Assembly (NCBI GenBank): GCA_020832495.1
Contig: JAFIEP010000010.1
Span: forward strand, 1-61,955
Source of the DNA: Acidimicrobiia bacterium
GTDB taxonomy: Bacteria; Actinomycetota; Acidimicrobiia; Acidimicrobiales; Acidimicrobilacustridaceae
DNA length: 61,955 nucleotides
Direction: 5' to 3'
Made by a program: the position numbers and the translations under genes. Positions 24,481-32,310 of the stretch are shown here, piece by piece; the first letter of the stretch is position 1; each line of letters starts with the position of its first letter. The notes under the pieces were generated by a model. The model was given only the letters and a program-made list of their open reading frames with translations. It had not been told where the DNA came from and did not search any database.

Positions 24481-25764
24481 TCACCGCTCGAAGCGGCTCA
24501 CCACCTCCACGTGGTGGGTGTCGGGGAACATGTCCAGCACCACCGACTCGACCAGCGAGAAGCCTTCCTGCGCCAGCAGCGCCGTATCGCGTCCCAACGC
24601 CGCCGCATCACAGGACACCAGCACGAGATGCGCTGTCGCCGTGGCCGCCACCCGGGCAACCCCGGTGGCCCCCAGGCCCGAGCGGGCCGGGTCGGCCACC
24701 ACCAGTCCTGCCGGGCACGGCCGCCACGCCTCGACCGCGGTGGTGTGCACCACCGCTCGACCCTCGCCGAGCACCCGCCGGAGGTTCGCCTCGGCATCGG
24801 CGGTCGATGACCGCGCCCGCTCGACGGCCACCACCGGCCCCGGCCACGACCGGCCCACTGTGCCCGCCAGGAGGCCGACGCCGGCGTAGAGGTCGACCAG
24901 GGTCGACTGCTCGTCAGCGGCAGCCATCGCCACCGAGGACGCTGACGTCACGGCGGCCACCAGTGCGTCGGCCCCCTCGCGGCTGCTCTGGAAGAACGAC
25001 GGGGCGGAGATCCGCCACACCTCTCCAGCCACCACTTCGTGCAGCCAGACCTTCCGTCCACGTCGCACCTCGTCCTCTCCCACCACCCAGGCATCGTCGG
25101 GGACCTCCACGTCACCGGCGGCTGGCCGGGCCAGGACGAGGCGCTCCCCGGTGGCGGCACCGCAGCGCAGCGTCACCTCCTCGCAGCGAGGGAACCGCCC
25201 TTCGAGCAGCAGCTCCTCGACGAGGGGGTGGGCCGCCGGACACTGCGCCGGAACCACGAGGTCGTGCGAGCGCCGTTTGCGCAGGCCAGCGCGACCGTCG
25301 CCGTCCACACCAGCGCGCACGGTCGTGCGACCTCCCCGGGCCACGGCTGCACCGGCACGCACCGGCGGCGCCGTCAGGCCGCCGAGGCGAGCGAGTGCAT
25401 CGGCCACCACCGCCACCTTCAACTCGAGTTGCACCTCGGGTCGGGCGTGCTGAAGGTCGCAGCCGCCACACCCCTCGGCCACCGCCGCACACGGTGGCGC
25501 GACTCGGTCCGAGGACGACTCGATGACCTCACACGTCACTGCTTCGAGATGACGCGCCCGACGACGATGGACGCGGGCACGCACACGCTCGCCCGGCAGG
25601 GCGCCCTCCACGAGCACCACCCGACCGTCGGCCTGGCGAGCGAGCAGGCGGCCGGCAGCCACCGGTCGTTCCACGACCACCTCCACCACTTCCGCCGACG
25701 CTGCGTCGGCACTGGCACTGGCCGTCGACCCCCGGGGACGTCGACGAGGCGAGCGAGAACCCAT
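24481..25764 (-). CDS. RlmD/TrmA-family RNA (uracil-5-)-methyltransferase
   Basis: A 427-residue TRAM-domain RNA methyltransferase of the RumA/TrmA family, which methylates uracil C5 in 23S rRNA or tRNA. After a basic tail, residues about 25-85 form the TRAM domain. CAAVAEGCGGCDLQH gives the Cys cluster for [4Fe-4S] as in RlmD. The SAM motif is VDLYAGVGLLAG, and DPARSGLG plus SCDAAALGRD includes the catalytic Cys region. The C-terminus ends DMFPDTHHVEVVSRFER, a family signature. ATG 25764 is chosen because TAGGCT lies 8 bases upstream. Confidence 0.92.
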   Translation of the reverse strand: MGSRSPRRRPRGSTASASADAASAEVVEVVVERPVAAGRLLARQADGRVVLVEGALPGERVRARVHRRRARHLEAVTCEVIESSSDRVAPPCAAVAEGCGGCDLQHARPEVQLELKVAVVADALARLGGLTAPPVRAGAAVARGGRTTVRAGVDGDGRAGLRKRRSHDLVVPAQCPAAHPLVEELLLEGRFPRCEEVTLRCGAATGERLVLARPAAGDVEVPDDAWVVGEDEVRRGRKVWLHEVVAGEVWRISAPSFFQSSREGADALVAAVTSASSVAMAAADEQSTLVDLYAGVGLLAGTVGRSWPGPVVAVERARSSTADAEANLRRVLGEGRAVVHTTAVEAWRPCPAGLVVADPARSGLGATGVARVAATATAHLVLVSCDAAALGRDTALLAQEGFSLVESVVLDMFPDTHHVEVVSRFER

Positions 25765-25772
25765 GGACGCCC

Positions 25773-25782
25773 AGCCTACGGT
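25773..25782. promoter_or_regulatory. Overlapping divergent -10 elements (RNA methyltransferase / rpe)
   Basis: Minus-strand TAGGCT (25773-25778) ends 8 bases before the methyltransferase ATG. Plus-strand TACGGT (25777-25782) overlaps it by TA and could start a longer leader to rpe at 25949; a second TACGGT lies closer, at about 25825. The layout copies that at 3692-3701. Confidence 0.45.
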
Positions 25783-25948
25783 TCGTGCGTCGCTCCACGG
25801 ACGACCAGCGACGCGGGGTCCACTACGGTGCCACCGTCGTGCCTCGGGCACTCGGTCCGCCACTGCGCTCCCCCGACCGCTCCCCGAGCCGCTCGCTCAA
25901 CCCGTCGACATCAGCCAGCCCACTCAGCCGCTCTGGAAGGTCCCCGCC

Positions 25949-26692
25949 ATGGCTCCCCCGCCCCCGCCCCCGCCCCCACCCCCACCTGATGACCGCACCA
26001 CGGCCGAACGGCCTGGCACAGACCGGCCGTTCGAGATCGTCCCGTCGGTGCTCCCAGCCGACTTCGCCACGCTCGGCGCCGAGTGTGCAGCGCTCGAGGC
26101 AGCCGGAGTGGACCGCATCCAGTTCGACATCATGGACGGCCGTTTCGTCCCGAACCTGACCTTCGGCCCCGACGTCGTTGCTGCCGTTCGACCGCACTGC
26201 TCGGTCCGCTTCGAGGCCCACCTCATGGTGCACGAACCGGACTGGATGTTCGAACCCTTCGTCGCAGCGGGCTGCGACCTGCTCATCGTGCACGCCGAGT
26301 CGGTCCTCCACCTGCACCGGGCGCTCGGCAAGGTGCGCGAGGCCGGCGCGGCGGCCGCCGTCGCCATCTGCCCGGCCACCCCGATCTCGGCGGTCACCCA
26401 CGTGCTCGACCTCGTCGACATGGTGCTCGTCATGACCGTGAACCCCGGGTTCGGCGGTCAGGACTACATCGCCACCATGGAACCCAAGATCGCCGAACTC
26501 CGCCGCCACGTCGACGACCACGGACTCGACGTCGACATCGAGGTCGACGGCGGGATCTCGTCGGCCACCGTTGCCGGCGCGGCATCCGCCGGCGCCAACG
26601 TGCTGGTGGCCGGATCGGCGCTGTACCGCGACAGCGAGGGCCTGGCCCACGCCGTGAGCGAACTGCGCTCCTTGGCCGAGCAGACCCGCTGA
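25949..26692 (+). CDS. rpe: Ribulose-phosphate 3-epimerase
   Basis: A 247-residue TIM-barrel epimerase that interconverts ribulose-5-phosphate and xylulose-5-phosphate in the pentose phosphate pathway. SVLPADFATLGAEC, FDIMDGRFVPNLTFGP (metal-binding Asp and His nearby), EAHLMV, MTVNPGFGGQ and IEVDGGIS are all present. The N-terminus carries an unusual run of eleven prolines after Met-Ala, not part of the fold. ATG 25949 has GGAAGG 8 bases upstream. It works with zwf and pgi farther along the window. Confidence 0.95.
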   Translation: MAPPPPPPPPPPPDDRTTAERPGTDRPFEIVPSVLPADFATLGAECAALEAAGVDRIQFDIMDGRFVPNLTFGPDVVAAVRPHCSVRFEAHLMVHEPDWMFEPFVAAGCDLLIVHAESVLHLHRALGKVREAGAAAAVAICPATPISAVTHVLDLVDMVLVMTVNPGFGGQDYIATMEPKIAELRRHVDDHGLDVDIEVDGGISSATVAGAASAGANVLVAGSALYRDSEGLAHAVSELRSLAEQTR

Positions 26693-26776
26693 CCATCCGA
26701 TCTCTCGGGTCGCCAGCTGGATCGGGCCACCGATCAGTGGGTGCGGCCGGGGGGCGCCCGGCGCCAGCGCGGGTCC

Positions 26777-26782
26777 TATGCT
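26777..26782 (+). promoter_or_regulatory. -10 TATGCT upstream of small gene
   Basis: CCTATGCTCGG here matches the -10 context of tRNA-His. Transcription would begin about 55 bases before the 74-residue gene. Confidence 0.4.
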
Positions 26783-26842
26783 CGGGCCGGCGTCGGTGGG
26801 TGACCCCACCGTCGAGCGCAAGCGACCCCACGGAGGACTGCG

Positions 26843-27067
26843 ATGTCGGTACGGAGCCGCCAGATCGGCAAGGTCATCATCAACGGGAACTGGTACACCG
26901 TGCAGCCCGGCACCTTCGAGATCATCGAACTCGGCTTCGAGGACGACGACGGCAATCCGCTCCATCCCCCGCTCGGCCAGTACGGCTACCGGTTCCGCAC
27001 CGAGAACCGCGACGAGTACGTGGGCCCGCTCAGCGCCATCGAGCTCTACAAGCTCATCGACGCCTGA
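26843..27067 (+). CDS. Small unknown protein (74 aa)
   Basis: A 74-residue protein that I do not recognise. It is beta-rich, with KVIINGNWYTVQPGTFEIIE followed by an acidic loop, a YGYRFRTENRDEYVGPLS segment and a final helix (AIELYKLIDA). No Cys, signal peptide or membrane helix is seen. A clear GGAGG stands 6 bases before the ATG and its codon use matches the neighbours, so the gene looks real. The next gene begins 25 bases later on the same strand. Confidence 0.75.
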   Translation: MSVRSRQIGKVIINGNWYTVQPGTFEIIELGFEDDDGNPLHPPLGQYGYRFRTENRDEYVGPLSAIELYKLIDA

Positions 27068-27092
27068 CCGTAGGGTGTCGGAACGGCGCGCC

Positions 27093-28076
27093 ATGACCAG
27101 CGAGGACGCCGCCCCCACCTACGACGACGTCGTGGTCGCCGCCGGGCGACTCGAGGGCATCGTCCACCGGACGCCCCTGACGACCTGCTCGACCATCGAC
27201 CAGTGGGTCGGTTGCCGACTGCTGCTCAAGTGCGAACATCTCCAGCGCGTCGGTGCCTTCAAGTTCCGCGGCGCCACCAACGCCGTGCTGGCACTCAGCG
27301 ACGACGACGCGACCAACGGCGTGGCGGCCCACTCCTCGGGGAACCACGCCGCTGCGCTGGCCCTGGCGGCACGTACACGCGGCGTCCCGGCGCACGTGGT
27401 CATGCCCACCAGCGCGCCGGTCGCCAAACGCGCCGCCACCGCCGGCTACGGGGCCGAGATCATCGACTGCGCCCCGACGCTCGAGGCCCGCGAAGCCACG
27501 CTGGCCGAGGTCCTCGAACGCACCGGCGCCGTCGAGATCCACCCCTACGACCATCCCCACGTGATCGCCGGGGCGGGAACGGCCTCGCTCGAACTGCTCG
27601 AACAGGCAGCCGAGTGCGGCATCGACCCTCTCGACGCCGTCGTGGTCCCCGTCGGTGGCGGTGGGTTGGCCAGCGGCACCGTCCTCGGTGTGCGAGGTCG
27701 CCACGGCACCGACGTGGCGGTGTTCGCCGCCGAGCCGACCGGGGCCGACGACGCCGCCCGCTCGCTGGCCGAGGGACACCTCATTCCCTCCCTGGCGCCC
27801 GACACCGTCTGTGACGGGCTGCTGACCTCGCTCTCGCCCCGGACGTTCAGCATCCTGTCGAGCGGGCTCGAGCGAGTGGTCACCGTCACCGACGACGAGG
27901 TGCTCGAAGCCATGCGACTCCTGTGGGAGCGGGCCAAGATGGTGGTGGAACCCTCCGGTGCCATCGCGGTGGCGGCCACCCGGCGGTTGGTCGCCGGTGG
28001 CGAGGTGTCACCCGATGCCACCGTCGGCGTCATACTCAGCGGGGGCAACGTCGATCTCGACGCGTTGCCCTTCTGA
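27093..28076 (+). CDS. PLP-dependent threonine/serine dehydratase
   Basis: A 327-residue fold-type II PLP enzyme of the threonine ammonia-lyase / serine racemase group. The PLP lysine is in FKFRGATNAV, the substrate loop is SSGNHAAALALAA, the phosphate-binding loop is VGGGGLASG, and the C-terminus has VEPSGAIAVAA and LSGGNVD. It lacks a C-terminal ACT regulatory domain, so it is a catabolic-type enzyme or racemase. Product would be 2-oxobutyrate or pyruvate plus ammonia. TAGGGT 16 bases before the ATG is a possible -10. Its last codons and stop are copied in a tandem repeat. Confidence 0.9.
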   Translation: MTSEDAAPTYDDVVVAAGRLEGIVHRTPLTTCSTIDQWVGCRLLLKCEHLQRVGAFKFRGATNAVLALSDDDATNGVAAHSSGNHAAALALAARTRGVPAHVVMPTSAPVAKRAATAGYGAEIIDCAPTLEAREATLAEVLERTGAVEIHPYDHPHVIAGAGTASLELLEQAAECGIDPLDAVVVPVGGGGLASGTVLGVRGRHGTDVAVFAAEPTGADDAARSLAEGHLIPSLAPDTVCDGLLTSLSPRTFSILSSGLERVVTVTDDEVLEAMRLLWERAKMVVEPSGAIAVAATRRLVAGGEVSPDATVGVILSGGNVDLDALPF

Positions 28077-28169
28077 CGCGCTGCCCTTCTGACACGCTGC
28101 CCGTCTGACGCGCTGCCCTTCTGACCCGCTGCCTTCTGACCCGCTGCCTTCTGACCCGCTGCCTTCTGA
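28061..28169. repeat. 15/16-bp tandem repeat built from a gene's 3' end, 7 units
   Basis: The last bases of the dehydratase gene, CGCGTTGCCCTTCTGA, form the first unit. Three 16-bp and three 15-bp variants follow, each ending in TGA. The unit-length changes place TGA in all three frames. Confidence 0.92.
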
Positions 28170-28207
28170 CAGGATGTCCGTCCGACGATCGCTCCTGGTG
28201 ATGTCGC

Positions 28208-29599
28208 TCAGCCCGAGAAGCGAGCGATGACGTCTGACGCCTCGGGCTGTTGCAACTCCAACACGGCCGCACCTCCACTGGTGGTGCGGGGGAACACAGG
28301 GAGATCGACCGAGTCGGGGCTCAGCCCACGGGCGGCCCATCCGAAGCGCAGGGCGTCGAGGAAGGTGAACGAGTCGTCGAGGCGCATTCCCGGACCCAGT
28401 GCACCCGCAGCGTTGGCCGCTCGCCACGGGTTGCGGGTACCCCCCAACTTCCCCAACAGCGAGGTGAGGAAGAGTCGTTGACGTTCGGTACGGCCGATGT
28501 CGCCCGTTGGGTCGGTTCGCCACTCCCCGTCGATGAGCTGGGTGAACTGGCGGGAGCGGACGTAGGCCAGCGCCTGCGTCCCGTCGAGCACGACCTCCCC
28601 CGCTTCCTCCACGAACAGGCCCGACATCTCGTCACGGGCCGGGTGCTCGAAGGGGATGGTGACCCCACCGAGGGCGTCGACCAGCCCCCCGAAGCTGACG
28701 AAGTCGACCTCCATGTAGTGGTGCACCGGGAGGCCGAGGCTCTGCACGGCGCCGATGAGGGCCACGGGACCGTTGACGTAGGTGCTGTTGATCCGGCCCG
28801 GCTCACCGGTGACCGGGTCGACCACCCACAGGTCACGGGGGATCGACAACATGGCCGACCCCGCGGGACCACCGGTGCGCAGCAAGATGATGGTGTCCGC
28901 CCGGGCGCCGCCGAACTCGCCGTCGAGGAACGCCCCGGCGTCGGGCGCGTCGGGGTCGATGTTGTCACGGCTGTCGGTGCCGACGATCAGGTAGTTGGTG
29001 CCCTCGCCGCCGGTCGACAGCACGTCGCCCACCGGTACCCGTTCGATGCGGCTGAACTGCCACCACCCGAATCCAACCGAGAGCACCAGCAGCACCGCAA
29101 CGGTGATGAGCCCCCCGCGCACGAGGCGACGGAGCGACGGTGGGCGGCGACGCGACCGGGCACGCGCCGGGCGGGACGCCTTCTTGTCGCCCCTTGACGA
29201 CGGCGATGCGTCGCGCGTCGGCCGCTCCGGAGCCTCCGGTCGGCGTGGCGTCGGTTGCGGCCGAGCCGCGCTGGGAGACCCACCGCCCGCCGGATCCCGC
29301 GATCCAGCCGACGTCGGCCGCCGCAGAGGTCTGGCCTCGCTGGCGTCGATGCGCCGCCCGCCGCTCGTCCCGGCGGCCGGTCGACCCACGCCGGCGGAGC
29401 GATCCGCCGGTGGAGCCGGCGGCAGCACCTGGGTTCGGTCGGCACCGGGGTCATCGGCCGGTGACTCCCCGACCGTGCCCCGGTCGGCGGTCCCCGGTGG
29501 CGGGTCGTTCAGGTCGATCTTCGGCACCAGCATGGTCGGGTCCGGGTCGACGAACGGGGCCTCGTCCCTCGCCCCGTCGTCATCTCCGTTCCGAGCCAT
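28208..29599 (-). CDS. LytR-CpsA-Psr (LCP) family cell-wall transferase
   Basis: A 463-residue LCP protein. The N-terminal 155 residues are a long polar, Pro/Arg/Asp-rich cytoplasmic tail; then one membrane helix (GLITVAVLLVLSVGFGWWQF) and an extracellular LCP domain. The domain shows YLIVGTDSRDN, ADTIILLRTGG, LSIPRDLWV and the INSTYVNG and YVRSR motifs that bind polyprenyl-pyrophosphate and magnesium. These enzymes transfer teichoic-acid-like polymers or arabinogalactan to peptidoglycan. TAGCAT is 6 bases before the ATG. It belongs to the same envelope theme as the glycan gene cluster. Confidence 0.92.
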   Translation of the reverse strand: MARNGDDDGARDEAPFVDPDPTMLVPKIDLNDPPPGTADRGTVGESPADDPGADRTQVLPPAPPADRSAGVGRPAAGTSGGRRIDASEARPLRRPTSAGSRDPAGGGSPSAARPQPTPRRPEAPERPTRDASPSSRGDKKASRPARARSRRRPPSLRRLVRGGLITVAVLLVLSVGFGWWQFSRIERVPVGDVLSTGGEGTNYLIVGTDSRDNIDPDAPDAGAFLDGEFGGARADTIILLRTGGPAGSAMLSIPRDLWVVDPVTGEPGRINSTYVNGPVALIGAVQSLGLPVHHYMEVDFVSFGGLVDALGGVTIPFEHPARDEMSGLFVEEAGEVVLDGTQALAYVRSRQFTQLIDGEWRTDPTGDIGRTERQRLFLTSLLGKLGGTRNPWRAANAAGALGPGMRLDDSFTFLDALRFGWAARGLSPDSVDLPVFPRTTSGGAAVLELQQPEASDVIARFSG

Positions 29600-29605
29600 C
29601 GGCCC

Positions 29606-29611
29606 ATGCTA
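29606..29611 (-). promoter_or_regulatory. Start-proximal -10 TAGCAT
   Basis: Minus-strand TAGCAT ends 6 bases before the LCP gene ATG. TACGAG on the plus strand overlaps it at TA but has no nearby gene start. Confidence 0.4.
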
Positions 29612-29659
29612 CGAGCCACCACCCCACGATCCCCGTCGCTGAAACCACCGCCAGTCGAC

Positions 29660-29681
29660 GCGACCCCTACACTCGGGTCGC
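29660..29681 (+). promoter_or_regulatory. cydAB -10 TACACT inside a 7-bp inverted repeat
   Basis: GCGACCC (29660-29666) and GGGTCGC (29675-29681) are perfect complements around CTACACTC. The central TACACT is a good -10 element, so a protein bound to the arms would cover it. Transcription would begin about 100 bases before cydA. In the leader, TCACCC (29682) and GGGTGA (29707) enclose GGTG-AA-CACC, a nested hairpin. Confidence 0.5.
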
Positions 29682-29783
29682 TCACCCGCTCGTGGTGAAC
29701 ACCGATGGGTGACCGTGATGCCACCAGCTCGCAGGGTCATCCGAGGATCCTGAACCCCGCAACAGCGCTCTCCTGGAGGCAAC

Positions 29784-31223
29784 GTGTCGAGTTCGTTCCT
29801 GCTCGCCTCGTCGGACCTGCTGGCAGCGCGCAACCAGATGGCCTTCACGCTCGGCGTACACATCATCCTGGCCTGCTTCGGGGTGGCCTTCCCGGCCATC
29901 GTGCTCATCGCCAACTGGAAGGGCATCCGGGGTGATGCCGACGCACTGTTGCTCGCCCGCCGCTGGTCGAAGGTCATGGCCGTGCTGTTCGCCGTCGGCG
30001 CCGTCACCGGCACGGTCCTCTCGTTCGAACTGGGGCTGCTCTGGCCCGGGTTGATGGGGCGCTACGGCGACGTGTTCGGCATCCCCTTCGCCTTCGAGGC
30101 CATCTTCTTCTTCACCGAAGCCATCTTCATCGCCATCTATCTGTACGGGTGGAAACGCCTGCCCCCGAAAAAGCACTTCCTGACCGGCATCCCCATCGTG
30201 CTGGCCGGCGCCGGCGGCACCTTCTCCATCGTGTCGGCCAACGGCTGGATGAACCATCCCAGTGGCTTCACCGAGTTGCCCGACGGTTCCATCGTGGACA
30301 TCCAACCGCTGGCTGCCATCTTCAACGAGGGCGTGTGGCACCAGGTTCCCCACATGTACCTCGCGGCCTACATCGTGGCGGGGTGTTGTGTCGCCTCGGT
30401 CTACGCCGTCGGCATGTTGAAAGGCCGACGGGACCGCTACCACACCCTCGGCTTCTGCATCCCCTTCACCGTGGCGGCCATCGCGCTGCCACTGCAGTTC
30501 TTCGTCGGAGACCAGGCGGCCCGCGCCGTCTACGACAAGCAGCCGGTGAAGTTCGCCGCCATGGAGCTCGTGTGGGAGACAGGCCCAAACCAACCCGAGG
30601 TCATCGGTGGGATCATGGACCCCGAGACCGGCGAGATCTCCTGGGGCATCCAGATTCCCGACGTGGCCTCGATCCTGTCGGGTTTCTCACCCGACACGGT
30701 GATCGAGGGCCTGGCCGACGTGCCACCGGAGGATCGGCCACCGGCCAACATCGTGCACCTCGCCTTCGACGTCATGATCTTCGCCGGCTCAGCGCTCTTG
30801 GCCATGGCGGCGTGGTACGGCTTCGTCTGGTGGCGTCGACGGCGCCTGCCGAAGACCCGCTGGTTCCTGCGCGCCACGGCCACCTCCGGTGTCCTGGCGG
30901 TGATCGCCCTCGAGGCAGGCTGGATCGTGACCGAGGTGGGCCGTCAGCCCTGGGTGGTGTACGGCCACCTCAGGACCGAGGACGCCGTCACCGACGCCGG
31001 TGGGCTCTGGTGGTGGTTCGCCTTGGCCGTCGCCATCTACGTCGTGGTCATCACCGCCGGCATCGTCGTCATCCGCACGATGGCCAAGCGGTGGCAGGCC
31101 GCTGACGCCGCGGCCGCCGAGGCCGGACTGGCGGCCGACACCATCGACCCGCACGCGCCCTACGCACCCCGACCACGAGGACGCGCCGACACCGGTGCCG
31201 ACGCCGAGCGCGGGGACCGCTGA
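29784..31223 (+). CDS. cydA: Cytochrome bd quinol oxidase subunit I
   Basis: A 479-residue integral membrane protein with about nine helices. It is the heme-bearing subunit that oxidises quinol and reduces O2 to water without proton pumping. Near the N-terminus, FTLGVHII holds the heme ligand His, HQVPHMYLAAY a second His, and the GRQPWVV motif is complete. The Q loop is short, as in the CIO/CydA-short type. GTG 29784 has GGAGGCAAC upstream. Its TGA shares one base with the cydB ATG. No cydDC assembly genes are in this window. Confidence 0.96.
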   Translation: MSSSFLLASSDLLAARNQMAFTLGVHIILACFGVAFPAIVLIANWKGIRGDADALLLARRWSKVMAVLFAVGAVTGTVLSFELGLLWPGLMGRYGDVFGIPFAFEAIFFFTEAIFIAIYLYGWKRLPPKKHFLTGIPIVLAGAGGTFSIVSANGWMNHPSGFTELPDGSIVDIQPLAAIFNEGVWHQVPHMYLAAYIVAGCCVASVYAVGMLKGRRDRYHTLGFCIPFTVAAIALPLQFFVGDQAARAVYDKQPVKFAAMELVWETGPNQPEVIGGIMDPETGEISWGIQIPDVASILSGFSPDTVIEGLADVPPEDRPPANIVHLAFDVMIFAGSALLAMAAWYGFVWWRRRRLPKTRWFLRATATSGVLAVIALEAGWIVTEVGRQPWVVYGHLRTEDAVTDAGGLWWWFALAVAIYVVVITAGIVVIRTMAKRWQAADAAAAEAGLAADTIDPHAPYAPRPRGRADTGADAERGDR

Positions 31224-32284
31224 TGCTGATCGACACCATCGCCGTGATCCTCTGGGCAGGCGTCACCCTCTATGCCGTCTTCGGTGGCGCCGACTTCGGC
31301 TCGGGACTGTGGGACCTCGTGGCCGGCGGTGATCGACGAGGCGCCCGACCGCGTGCGCTCATCGACGTGTCGATCGCCCCCGTGTGGGAGGCGAACCACG
31401 TGTGGTTGATCTTCTGCCTGGTCGTGTTGTGGACGGCGTTCCCCACCGTGTTCGCCGCCATCATGACCACGCTGTACATCCCGCTCGGGCTGGCCGCCAT
31501 CGGGATCGTGTTCCGTGGTGCGGGGTTCGCCTACCGCCACGTCACCCGATCGCTGGCGGGACGACGTCTCTACGGCGCCACGTTCGCCATCTCATCGGTG
31601 ATCACGCCGTTCTTCCTGGGCGCCGTGGCCGGCGCCGTCGCCTCCGGGCGGGTGCCGATCGGCGGCGACGCCACGGCACCCATCAGCTCGTGGTGGGCAC
31701 CGGTGCCGGTCTTCTGCGGCGTGCTGGCCGTGGTGGTCTGTGCCTGGTTGGCTGCGGTCTTCTTGGTCCACGAAGCCCACCGGCAGGGCGATGCTGCGCT
31801 GCAGCGCTACTTCACCGTCCGAGCCGTTGGCGCTGGCGTGGCCGCCGGGGTCGTGGCCATGGTGGGCATCGTGCTGCTGCGCAACGACGCGCCGGAGCTC
31901 TACGACGGGTTGACCGGCATTGCGCTCCCGCTGGTGGCGGCGTCTGCCGTGTTCGGCACCACGGCACTGGCCCTGCTGTGGTCCGGCCGTCCCCGCGGGA
32001 CCCGTCCGCTGGCCGCCGGCTCGGTGGCCGCGGTGGTGTGGGCATGGGGGCTGGCCCAGCATCCGTGGATGCTGCCCGATCTGGTCACGGTGGCCGACGC
32101 CGCTGCGCCGGCCGCCACGCTGTGGGCCGTCGTCGTTGCCGTGGCGGTGGCCGCCGTCCTGATCACGCCGGCGTTCGTCCTCCTGTACTGGCTGGACCAG
32201 CACAGCATGCTCGACAGCGTCGACCTCGAGTGGGAAGCAGCCGCCAACGAGGGTCTGGCCGATACGGAGGCGACGGCTGACTGA
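31223..32284 (+). CDS. cydB: Cytochrome bd quinol oxidase subunit II
   Basis: A 353-residue membrane protein with about eight helices. VWEANHVWLIFCLVVLWTAFP in the second helix and the early GADFGSG segment are family signatures. CydB pairs with CydA to form the bd oxidase and stabilise the hemes. ATG 31223 overlaps the last base of the cydA stop (TGATG), so the two are translationally coupled. The C-terminus is acidic and ends 26 bases before the convergent zwf gene. Confidence 0.95.
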   Translation: MLIDTIAVILWAGVTLYAVFGGADFGSGLWDLVAGGDRRGARPRALIDVSIAPVWEANHVWLIFCLVVLWTAFPTVFAAIMTTLYIPLGLAAIGIVFRGAGFAYRHVTRSLAGRRLYGATFAISSVITPFFLGAVAGAVASGRVPIGGDATAPISSWWAPVPVFCGVLAVVVCAWLAAVFLVHEAHRQGDAALQRYFTVRAVGAGVAAGVVAMVGIVLLRNDAPELYDGLTGIALPLVAASAVFGTTALALLWSGRPRGTRPLAAGSVAAVVWAWGLAQHPWMLPDLVTVADAAAPAATLWAVVVAVAVAAVLITPAFVLLYWLDQHSMLDSVDLEWEAAANEGLADTEATAD

Positions 32285-32310
32285 CCCGGGGTGGCCTCCC
32301 CCGGCAGTCC

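Noticed and set aside
28061-28169. CRISPR array
   Set aside because: Units are contiguous 15/16-mers without unique spacers and no cas genes are in the window; the same holds for the other tandem arrays.
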